Below, piece after piece: positions 8,289-14,670 of a stretch of DNA of 39,397 bases. The notes beneath the pieces were generated by a model. That model saw nothing but the letters and a program-made list of their open reading frames with translations, was not told where the DNA came from and searched no databases. Source of the DNA: Gemmatimonadota bacterium (GTDB taxonomy: Bacteria; Gemmatimonadota; Gemmatimonadetes; Longimicrobiales; Gaopeijiaceae); the NCBI GenBank assembly GCA_022340755.1, contig JAJDNI010000218.1, positions 1 through 39,397 of the forward strand, read 5' to 3'. The position numbers and the translations under genes are program-made. Each line of letters begins with the position of its first letter. Within the stretch, counting starts at the first letter, position 1.

Positions 8289-8759
8289 TCAGCGGCGCTC
8301 CGACGCCAACTGCTCGGCGAGCTTGTCCGCGATGGCCTGAAGCGCCGCTTCGTCGTCGTCGTTGAAGGCTGCGGCATCCTCGGAGTCGAGGTCGATCTGC
8401 CCGAAGATGTCCGAGCCGGCCCGAATGAGCACCACCATCTCGGATTGGACGTCGGGGGAGCAGGCGAGGTAGTTCTCCTCCTTGCTGACGTCCGGAACGT
8501 TGAGGTTGGAGCCCTCGGCCACCGCCCGGCCGCACACTCCCGTACCTACCGGGATCTTGGCGTGCTCAATGGGCGAGCCGACGTAGTTGTGCAGCCACAG
8601 CTCGTTCGCTTCGGCGTTGAGCAGGTAGACCCCCACCCAGCTGGAGCGCTCGTCGCTCGCAGCGATGTCACGGACTGCGTACCGCAGGAGCGCGTCGGAC
8701 AGATGGCCCTCGTCGCGCATCACCTGCAGGTCTTTCACGAGCTTTCCCGCATCGACCAT
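8289..8759 (-). CDS. GAF-domain protein, free methionine-(R)-sulfoxide reductase-like
   Basis: The protein has 156 residues, a single GAF domain. It resembles fRMsr (YebR/MsrC): IPVGTGVCGRA with C76, NYLACSPDVQSEMVV with C100, and GQIDLDSEDAAAFNDDD near the end. In characterised fRMsr three cysteines act, and the last (here C100) attacks the sulfoxide while GVCG (here C76) resolves it. The first cysteine, which usually precedes the IPFG stretch, is replaced here (EHAKIP). The protein could therefore be a two-cysteine reductase or a GAF sensor derived from it. The start ATG is at 8759. Confidence 0.78.
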   Translation of the reverse strand: MVDAGKLVKDLQVMRDEGHLSDALLRYAVRDIAASDERSSWVGVYLLNAEANELWLHNYVGSPIEHAKIPVGTGVCGRAVAEGSNLNVPDVSKEENYLACSPDVQSEMVVLIRAGSDIFGQIDLDSEDAAAFNDDDEAALQAIADKLAEQLASERR

Positions 8760-8930
8760 GCTTGTCGTGTCCCTCGAAGCTGTACCACCCGCGCCGGCGC
8801 GGCCCCGTGCGGACTTACGGCTACCCGTCCCGGGGCGCTTCTCCCCGTGAGAAGTGCACCACGGCTCCCGGTCCGGAGCCTTGAAGGGTAGAAGGGGGCC
8901 GGAGGGGCGTCAACGGCTCGCGCTCCGGTC

Positions 8931-10007
8931 TCAGCGTGGAGTGAAGTCCATGTCGGGGCCCAGCCGACGCACGAACGCCGCCAACAGGCGGGCCGTGTTC
9001 GCGAGGTCGGCGAGGCTCACGATCTCGTTCGGGGAGTGCATGTAGCGGTTGGGCACGGAGACCAGCCCCGTGGGGACGCCCGCGCGGGTCATGTAGATGG
9101 CGTCGGCGTCGGTTCGCGTGGATCGGGGGGCCGCCTGAATGGTGTGGGGGATGCGTTCCTCCTCGGCCACCCGGGCGAGCATCTCGAAGACCTCGTTGTG
9201 CGAGGCGGACCCGCGGCTCAGGACGGGGCCTCCGCCGACGCGATGCTCGCCGAGCTCCTTCTTCTCCTTGTCCAGGTCGGGAACGTCGGTGCTGAACGTC
9301 ACGTCCACAACCAGGGCCACGTCGGGCTCGAGGGCATGCGCGCTCGTTCTGGCCCCGCCGCCGCTGTAGCCGATTTCCTCCTGCGAGGTGGCCACCGCGA
9401 CGGCACATGCCGACGCTGGCGCGGCGGAGAGGAGACGGAGCGCCTCGAGCACCACGTAGGCACCCGCCCGATCGTCGATGGCGCGGCTGGCGATGCGGTC
9501 GCCCGCCAAGGGCAGCACTCCCTGGGCCAGCACGACCGGATCGCCGATGCGGATCCCGAGAGCTTCGACCTCGTCGCGGTCGGATGCGCCCACGTCCAGC
9601 CACAGGTCCTTCGTCTTCGACGCCTTGACCCGGTCCTCGGCGCTCATGAGATGGATTGCCTTCTTGCCGATCACGCCCGGGACATCTCCGGCTCGGCCGA
9701 GGATGGTGGCACGCTGGCCCACGAGGACCTGGGGATCCCATCCACCGATCTCATCGATGAAAAGAAAGCCGTTCTGGTCGATCCACGTGACCTGCAGGCC
9801 GATCTCGTCGATGTGCCCGGCCAGCATGACTCGCGGCGTCCCGCCGGAGTTCACGGCGGCGAAGGAGTTGCCGGCCACGTCCACGCGAACGTCTTCGGCA
9901 AAGGTGGCTGCCTCTTCTCTCCACACGCGTGCGGCTCTGGCCTCGAACCCCGAGGGGCCGGGCGCGTCGAGGAGTCTCTCGAGAAATGGATAGCTGTCGG
10001 TAGCCAT
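8931..10007 (-). CDS. M42 family metallopeptidase (glutamyl/leucyl aminopeptidase type)
   Basis: The protein has 358 residues, the usual length for M42. The di-zinc residues can be placed: H65 and D67 in AGHIDEIG, bridging D178/D179 in RAIDDRAG, E210/E211 in SQEEIGYSG, D235 in VDVTFSTD, and H324 in YMHSPNE. The insert between the first and second metal ligands is the PDZ-like dodecamerisation domain of this family. It is a cytosolic aminopeptidase that trims peptides, probably as a large tetrahedral assembly. It has no signal peptide. It sits between fxsA and the GAF gene on the same strand, separated by 137 and 171 nt, so it may have its own promoter. Confidence 0.92.
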   Translation of the reverse strand: MATDSYPFLERLLDAPGPSGFEARAARVWREEAATFAEDVRVDVAGNSFAAVNSGGTPRVMLAGHIDEIGLQVTWIDQNGFLFIDEIGGWDPQVLVGQRATILGRAGDVPGVIGKKAIHLMSAEDRVKASKTKDLWLDVGASDRDEVEALGIRIGDPVVLAQGVLPLAGDRIASRAIDDRAGAYVVLEALRLLSAAPASACAVAVATSQEEIGYSGGGARTSAHALEPDVALVVDVTFSTDVPDLDKEKKELGEHRVGGGPVLSRGSASHNEVFEMLARVAEEERIPHTIQAAPRSTRTDADAIYMTRAGVPTGLVSVPNRYMHSPNEIVSLADLANTARLLAAFVRRLGPDMDFTPR

Positions 10008-10144
10008 AAGCCGTTCTGGTGGGGGGACTCGTAAGGCAGCTGAAGGTACTCGTGCCGCGTCGTTCGATCCAACGAGGGGCGAAGGCCTTCGCTCGGAGGT
10101 GTCGCGGGAGCTTCGCCGGTAGCGGTCTCCTCCGATCCCGAAGC

Positions 10145-10648
10145 TCAGGTCTCCGGATCGTCCACCCGGATCTCCTTCGAGGGATCCAGCCCCTCGCCGG
10201 GCCTCCCGGGGGTCTCCTCTGACCCTGCGCCTCCCGCGAACATCCCCGGTCCCACCACCACGAAGTTCAGCGCACCCTCGCGGATCCGCCGTTCGAGAGA
10301 ACGCCGCACGAGGCGTTGGGCGATCCTACGCGTGGGAGGGAACAGGAGCGCGAGACCGGCGAGATCCGTCAGGATTCCCGGCGTCACCAGGAAGGCCCCA
10401 CCTACCAGCACCGCGATGCCGTCCTGAAGCGCCTGCCCGGGGACCCGTCCGCGAGCCAGCTCCGACTGGAAGGCCCACAGCACACGCAGCCCCTCGGCCC
10501 GGGCCAGGGCCGCACCGGCGGCCCCGGTGAGGAGCACGAGCCCCAGCGTGGGCAGAAGGCCCACCACGTGCCCGATCTGGACGAGGATGTACAACTCGAC
10601 CAGAGGCACGATGACGAAGAGCAACGCCAGTCGGCCGAGGAGATTCAT
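10145..10648 (-). CDS. fxsA: FxsA family membrane protein
   Basis: The protein has 167 residues from the ATG at 10648. It begins with a hydrophobic segment (LLGRLALLFVIVPLVELYIL), then LPTLGLVLLTGAAGAALARAEG, a conserved loop around Q-x-E-L-x-x-G, and GGAFLVTPGILTDLAGLALLFPPTR, the FxsA/UPF0716 pattern of three to four membrane helices. FxsA of E. coli reduces phage T7 exclusion by the F plasmid when overproduced; its normal role is unclear. The C-terminal 40 residues are polar and acidic. It is divergent from ispH. Confidence 0.9.
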   Translation of the reverse strand: MNLLGRLALLFVIVPLVELYILVQIGHVVGLLPTLGLVLLTGAAGAALARAEGLRVLWAFQSELARGRVPGQALQDGIAVLVGGAFLVTPGILTDLAGLALLFPPTRRIAQRLVRRSLERRIREGALNFVVVGPGMFAGGAGSEETPGRPGEGLDPSKEIRVDDPET

Positions 10649-10828
10649 GACCCCACTACCCGTCGCCCGCGACGTTGGTCCTGCCACCCCCCGGCGGAAC
10701 GGCTGGCGCGGCGGTCGGGCGGGGTCGTCTGACGCGGCGCCGACATGGTGGCCGGCGGGACCCCGACGAGGGCCCCGGGGGTAGCCTCGTCTTCCACGCC
10801 GCGCTCAGCGTTCATCAGGCGAATCGTC

Positions 10829-12052
10829 ATGGAGCAGACCTATTTCCGGAAGGGCTTCGGCCTCAAGAAGGCGCTCAAGCCGCTCATCGATGCCGAATAC
10901 CATTCGGCACTCCTGGAGCGGGTGCGAGCCAGAGGCTACACGGACACGTTCGGGGACGTCACCGTACGTCTGGCCCAGGAGTTCGGATTCTGCTACGGCG
11001 TGGATCGTGCCGTGGACTATGCGTACGAGACGGTCCACGAGTTTCCCGCCAAGCGCATTTTTCTGAGCGGGGAGATCATCCACAACCCGCATGTGAACCA
11101 CCGCATGACGGACATGGGAATCCACTTCATCTACCCCACGGCCAAAGGGCGCTTCGACTTCTCGCACGTCACCGCAGACGACGTGGTCATCATCCCGGCG
11201 TTCGGCGTCACCCTGCACGACTTCGACACCTTGAAGAAGACCGGGTGCATCCTCGTCGATACCACGTGCGGGTCGGTGCTCCACGTCTGGAAGCGCGTGG
11301 AGAGCTACGCGCGGGACGGGTACACCGCCGTGATCCACGGCAAGTACACGCACGAGGAGTCGCGGGCCACGGCGTCCCAGGTGAACAAGCACGAGGGGGG
11401 CACCTACCTCATCGTCCGCGACATGTCCGAGGCCATGCTGGTATGCGACTACATCGCGCGCCGGGCGGGGCACATGACCCGCCAGGGGTTCATCGAGCAT
11501 TTCCGCGCGAAGAGCAGCGACGGCTTCGACCCGGACCGCGATCTCGCGCGCATCGGTGTCGCCAACCAGACCACCATGCTCGCCAACGAGTCCATCGCCA
11601 TCGGCATGAAGATCCACGAGGCCATGGTGGAGCGATACAGTGCCGAGTACGCCAAGGCGAACTACCGCTCCTTCGGGACGATCTGCTCTGCGACCCAGGA
11701 GCGCCAGGACGCGGTCGCCGAGATGATGAAGGATCCGCCGGATCTCATGCTCGTCATCGGCGGCTACAACTCATCGAACACGAACCATCTCGCCCATTTG
11801 TGCCGGCAGCACACGCGCACCTTCCACATACAGGACGCGTCGTGCATCGACGTCGGGACCGGCCGGATCCGTCACAAGCCGGAGCTCAACCCGGAAGCCG
11901 CTGAAGTTGAAGAGGAGGAGTGGCTGCCGGAGGGGCCCTTCCAGCTCGGCATCACCGCCGGCGCGTCGACCCCCAACAACAAGATCGGTGAAGCCCTGAC
12001 ACGGGTGCTCCAGATCCGGGGGATCGAGCTCGAGCCGGCCACAGCGGAGTAG
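10829..12052 (+). CDS. ispH: 4-hydroxy-3-methylbut-2-enyl diphosphate reductase, long form
   Basis: The protein has 407 residues and catalyses the last step of the MEP isoprenoid pathway (HMBPP to IPP and DMAPP) with an iron-sulfur cluster. The three cluster cysteines are C55 (GFCYGVDRAV), C147 (DTTCGSV) and C286 (TICSATQERQDAV). Substrate residues are visible in SGEIIHNPHVN, GKYTHEES and GGYNSSNT, and the C-terminal GITAGASTPN. At about 400 residues it belongs to the long class found in cyanobacteria, plants and some deep bacterial groups, rather than the roughly 310-residue E. coli form. The ATG at 10829 is chosen because homology begins there; no clear ribosome site is seen. It stands alone, divergent from fxsA. 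Confidence 0.95.
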   Translation: MEQTYFRKGFGLKKALKPLIDAEYHSALLERVRARGYTDTFGDVTVRLAQEFGFCYGVDRAVDYAYETVHEFPAKRIFLSGEIIHNPHVNHRMTDMGIHFIYPTAKGRFDFSHVTADDVVIIPAFGVTLHDFDTLKKTGCILVDTTCGSVLHVWKRVESYARDGYTAVIHGKYTHEESRATASQVNKHEGGTYLIVRDMSEAMLVCDYIARRAGHMTRQGFIEHFRAKSSDGFDPDRDLARIGVANQTTMLANESIAIGMKIHEAMVERYSAEYAKANYRSFGTICSATQERQDAVAEMMKDPPDLMLVIGGYNSSNTNHLAHLCRQHTRTFHIQDASCIDVGTGRIRHKPELNPEAAEVEEEEWLPEGPFQLGITAGASTPNNKIGEALTRVLQIRGIELEPATAE

Positions 12053-12060
12053 CGGACCGC

Positions 12061-12083
12061 AAAACCGGCCCCTCGCGGGGCCG
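12061..12083 (-). terminator. Probable intrinsic terminator of the lpdA-marR transcript
   Basis: A 7-bp GC hairpin (CGGCCCC, loop TCGC, GGGGCCG; 12066-12083) lies between the convergent ispH and marR ends. Read on the minus strand it is followed by GGTTTTGC, a short T run, so it suits marR better than ispH. The T run is only four bases, hence moderate confidence; it may stop both transcripts. Confidence 0.5.
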
Positions 12084-12123
12084 CGCGCTTCTCGGCAATA
12101 GGCCCGCGCAGGTCTGCACTACA

Positions 12124-12621
12124 CTACGACAACCCGTGCTCCTTGATCGCCGTCCCGAATTTCTTCAAGAGGGCTCGCAGGGTCTCCTGCTCTCCTGGGG
12201 TGAGGTGGCCCGCTAGGGACTCGATGAACTCACCGTGCCCGGGAAAGACCTCGGCGATGAGCGCGCGCCCTTTCTCGGTGAGCTTCGCCTGGATGACCCG
12301 CCTGTCCTCCGGTGATCGATCTCGATAGACGAGATCCTGGGCTTCCAGCCGATCCATCACGTACGTGACGTTGCCGCCCGTGACCAGGAGCTTATCCGCC
12401 AGCTCCCCCAGGGACAGCGGGCCGAGGTGATACAGAGCCTCGAGGATCCCGAACTGCGGCGTCGTCAGGCCGTATTCCTGGACCTTGCTCGTCACGGCCC
12501 GCGCGTAGGTCGTGTAGCACCGGGCTAGGCTGATCCACAGCCGCAGGGCTCGTTCACGGTCCGCAGACCAGTCACGTGGAGCCGGATCGTGTCCGGCGCC
12601 GGCAGCGCGTGCCTCGTCCAT
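12124..12621 (-). CDS. MarR family transcriptional regulator
   Basis: The protein has 165 residues. A winged helix-turn-helix covers about residues 50-120: LTTPQFGILEALYHLGPLS, LGELADKLLVTGGNVTYVMDRL (recognition helix), then the wing RDRSPEDRRVIQAKLTEKG, the signature of MarR/SlyA/HosA proteins. N- and C-terminal helices for dimerisation flank it. Its ATG overlaps the lpdA stop (ATGA, 12619-12622 region), so it is translated with lpdA. Such placement suggests it controls lpdA or its own operon. A perfect palindrome ahead of lpdA (14081-14105) is the best candidate site. The ligand is unknown. Confidence 0.92.
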   Translation of the reverse strand: MDEARAAGAGHDPAPRDWSADRERALRLWISLARCYTTYARAVTSKVQEYGLTTPQFGILEALYHLGPLSLGELADKLLVTGGNVTYVMDRLEAQDLVYRDRSPEDRRVIQAKLTEKGRALIAEVFPGHGEFIESLAGHLTPGEQETLRALLKKFGTAIKEHGLS

Positions 12622-14036
12622 CAGATGTGGATCGGCCGGCCCAACGCCGCCAGCGCTCCCTCCGAAACGCCTTCGGAGAGCGTCGGGTGCGGATGGATGG
12701 CCTTCTCGAGCTCCTCGACGGTGGACTCGAGGTGGCGGCCCACGACGAATTCCGCGATGAGCTCCGTGGCGCTCGGCCCCACGATGTGCGCACCCAGAAT
12801 CTCCGAGTACTTCTTGTCCCTAATGATCTTCACGAAGCCGTCGGCATGACCCAGCGCGACCGCCCTGCCGATGGCGACCCATGGGAGCTTCCCGACCTCG
12901 ATGTCGAAGCCCTTGGCCTTGGCCTGTTCCTCGGTGAGGCCGACGGAAGCGACCTCGGGGTGGCAGTAGGTACAGTTGGGCACGTTCTCATAGTCCACCG
13001 TGCCTTCGCCGTGTCCGGCGATGTGCTCCACGCAGGTGATGCCCTCGTGGCTCGCCTTGTGCGCGAGGAGCTGGTGGCCCGCGACATCCCCGATGGCGTA
13101 GATGCCTTCCACGTTCGTGCGCATGAGCCCGTCGACCACGATGAAGCCGCGCTCGTCGGTCTTCACTCCGGCAGCCTCGAGGCCCAGCCCCTCGGAGTTC
13201 GGCACCCGCCCCACGGCGGACAGCACGTAGTCGACCTTGACCTCGTGGGCCTCACCCTTGGCGTCCTTGAAGGTGACCTGAACGCCGTCGGCCTGGATAT
13301 CCGCCTTCTCGAAACGGGCGGACGTGTGGATCTCGATGCCCCGTTTCTTGTAGGTGCGCGTCATGAACTTGGAGATCTCGGCGTCCTCGAGGGGGAGGAT
13401 CCGCTCCAGCGCCTCGACAAGGGTCACCCTGGTCCCGTAGGACGCGTAGACGTCCGCGAACTCCATGCCGATTGCGCCCGCACCCACGATGAGAAGGGAG
13501 TCCGGCGCCCTCTCCTGCATGAGCGCACCGGTGGAGGACCAGATCCGATCCTCGTCGATCGTCAGCACCGGGAGGTCACGGGGACGGGACCCCGTCGCCA
13601 CGATGATGTTGCTGGCTTCGTGGACGGTCTTCGTGCCGTCCGTCGCCTCGACTTCGACCTTGCCCTCCCCCATCAGCCGGCCGAAACCCTGGATGTGCGT
13701 GACCTTGTTCTTCTTGAACAAGAACGCGATGCCCTTGTTCATCTGGTCGGCCACCGCCCGGCTGCGTTTCTGGGCGGGGGCAAGGTCGAAGGACACCTCC
13801 TTGGCCATGATCCCGTGGCGCTCGCCCTCCTTCATCTCGTTCACCAGCTGAGCGCTGGTAAGGAGGGCCTTGGTGGGGATGCAGCCGATGTTGAGACAGA
13901 CTCCGCCGAGCTTGTCGGCCTCAACGCACGCCACGCTCATGCCGAGTTGCGCCGCTCGAATGGCGGCCACGTATCCACCGGGGCCGCTGCCGACGACGAT
14001 GAGATCGAAGCGCTCGCCACTCGCCTTGCCAGCCAC
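12621..14036 (-). CDS. lpdA: Dihydrolipoyl dehydrogenase (E3)
   Basis: The protein has 471 residues. FAD Rossmann motif GSGPGG (16-21), redox-active disulfide C47/C52 in GGVCLNIGCIP, NAD-binding GAGAIGMEF, second FAD motif AIGDVAG, and active-site HPHPT with H450 and E455 are all present. It reoxidises dihydrolipoamide of 2-oxo acid dehydrogenase complexes using NAD+. The GTG at 14036 is preferred over an in-frame ATG at 14066 because GAGG lies 6 nt upstream, homology starts there, and the ATG would overlap a possible -10 element. E1 and E2 genes and lipA lie 3.5 kb away on the same strand, across the padR-permease pair. Confidence 0.95.
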   Translation of the reverse strand: MAGKASGERFDLIVVGSGPGGYVAAIRAAQLGMSVACVEADKLGGVCLNIGCIPTKALLTSAQLVNEMKEGERHGIMAKEVSFDLAPAQKRSRAVADQMNKGIAFLFKKNKVTHIQGFGRLMGEGKVEVEATDGTKTVHEASNIIVATGSRPRDLPVLTIDEDRIWSSTGALMQERAPDSLLIVGAGAIGMEFADVYASYGTRVTLVEALERILPLEDAEISKFMTRTYKKRGIEIHTSARFEKADIQADGVQVTFKDAKGEAHEVKVDYVLSAVGRVPNSEGLGLEAAGVKTDERGFIVVDGLMRTNVEGIYAIGDVAGHQLLAHKASHEGITCVEHIAGHGEGTVDYENVPNCTYCHPEVASVGLTEEQAKAKGFDIEVGKLPWVAIGRAVALGHADGFVKIIRDKKYSEILGAHIVGPSATELIAEFVVGRHLESTVEELEKAIHPHPTLSEGVSEGALAALGRPIHI

Positions 14037-14064
14037 GCGCCACCTCGCTCTTTGAAGAAGGGGC

Positions 14065-14094
14065 ATTTAACCCCGAAGAATTCGACAACTTCAA
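14065..14094 (-). promoter_or_regulatory. Weak candidate promoter of lpdA-marR
   Basis: On the minus strand TTGAAG (14094-14089) and TTAAAT (14070-14065) are separated by 18 bases, a loose sigma-70-like pair. The -35 would lie inside the TTCGACAACT palindrome, which would suit repression by a protein bound there. The match is weak and no transcription start is known. Confidence 0.35.
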
Positions 14095-14105
14095 GAGTTG
14101 TCGAA
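14081..14105. promoter_or_regulatory. Perfect 10-bp inverted repeat, candidate MarR operator
   Basis: TTCGACAACT (14081-14090), spacer TCAAG, AGTTGTCGAA (14096-14105): both arms match perfectly. A further TGTCGAA half-site occurs at 14116-14122, 17 bp from the TGTCGAA at 14099-14105. MarR-family dimers bind palindromes of about this length, and a MarR gene is in the operon starting just to the left. As an RNA the hairpin has no T tail, which argues against a terminator. Binding by this MarR is inference. Confidence 0.55.
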
Positions 14106-14182
14106 GTTAGAGAGGTGTCGAAAGGGGGTAAACCCCGGCTGCACGCCCGGCGTCGCTCCCTTTGCGCGCCATCCGCACTACC

Positions 14183-14214
14183 CGGAGACTCCTGGGGAAA
14201 CCCCCGGGCCTCCG
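14183..14214. other. Composite hairpin in the lpdA-padR intergenic region
   Basis: An inner stem CCTGGGG/CCCCGGG (one G-T pair, loop AAAC) is nested inside an outer stem CGGAG/CTCCG with a 3-versus-1 base bulge. There is no T run on either side, so it is not an ordinary intrinsic terminator. It lies in the 264-base region between divergent lpdA and padR and has no assigned role. Confidence 0.3.
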
Positions 14215-14286
14215 ATCCGTAGGGTCCCTCGGTTCCCCGGAGGCTTCACGGCGTCGGTGTGTAGCTGGATACATCCGCCACCGTCA

Positions 14287-14292
14287 TATAAC
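14287..14292 (+). promoter_or_regulatory. Candidate -10 element for a leaderless padR transcript
   Basis: TATAAC ends 8 bases before the ATG at 14301, and no ribosome site precedes that ATG. This spacing would put the transcription start at or next to the ATG, giving a leaderless mRNA. No convincing -35 is seen. Alternatively translation begins at the ATG at 14322. Confidence 0.4.
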
Positions 14293-14300
14293 CACAACCG

Positions 14301-14669
14301 ATGTACGACCGGCATGACACGATGACCTACGACGACGGCCTCGAGCGCGTGCTGCCCCTGACGCCCACGGTATTCCACGTCCTGGTGGCCCTCGCCGAGG
14401 GCCCCCACCACGGATACGCCATAGCGCGCGAGGTGGACGACCTCACCGACGGCCGCATCGTCATGGGCCCGGGCACGCTCTACGGATCCCTGCAGCGCAT
14501 GCAGGGAGCCGGACTCATCGAGGAGACGGAGAACCCGGGTGAGGATGGGCTGCACGCCGAGCGTCGCCGCTACTACCGGATGACGCCATTGGGGAGCGCG
14601 GCGCTCAGGAGCGAGTCGGAGCGACTCCTCCGTGCCGCGAGCGTCGCCCGGGAGCGGCTCGGAGGGTGA
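14301..14669 (+). CDS. PadR family transcriptional regulator
   Basis: The protein has 122 residues. A winged helix-turn-helix covers about 15-90: TPTVFHVLVALAEGPHHGYAIA, then GRIVMGPGTLYGSLQRMQGAGLIEE (the GTLY-x-L-x-R-L PadR signature), and the wing ERRRYYRMTPLG. A short C-terminal helix follows. PadR genes directly before long MacB/FtsX-type permeases are a common pair in Acidobacteria and Gemmatimonadota. The permease GTG starts 2 nt after this gene's stop, so the two form one operon and the regulator probably controls it. The inducer is unknown. Confidence 0.93.
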   Translation: MYDRHDTMTYDDGLERVLPLTPTVFHVLVALAEGPHHGYAIAREVDDLTDGRIVMGPGTLYGSLQRMQGAGLIEETENPGEDGLHAERRRYYRMTPLGSAALRSESERLLRAASVARERLGG

Positions 14670-14670
14670 T

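Noticed and set aside
14096..14105. The TTCGACAACT palindrome as an intrinsic terminator
   Set aside because: It lies upstream of both divergent genes, is AT-balanced with a small loop, and has no T run on either strand.
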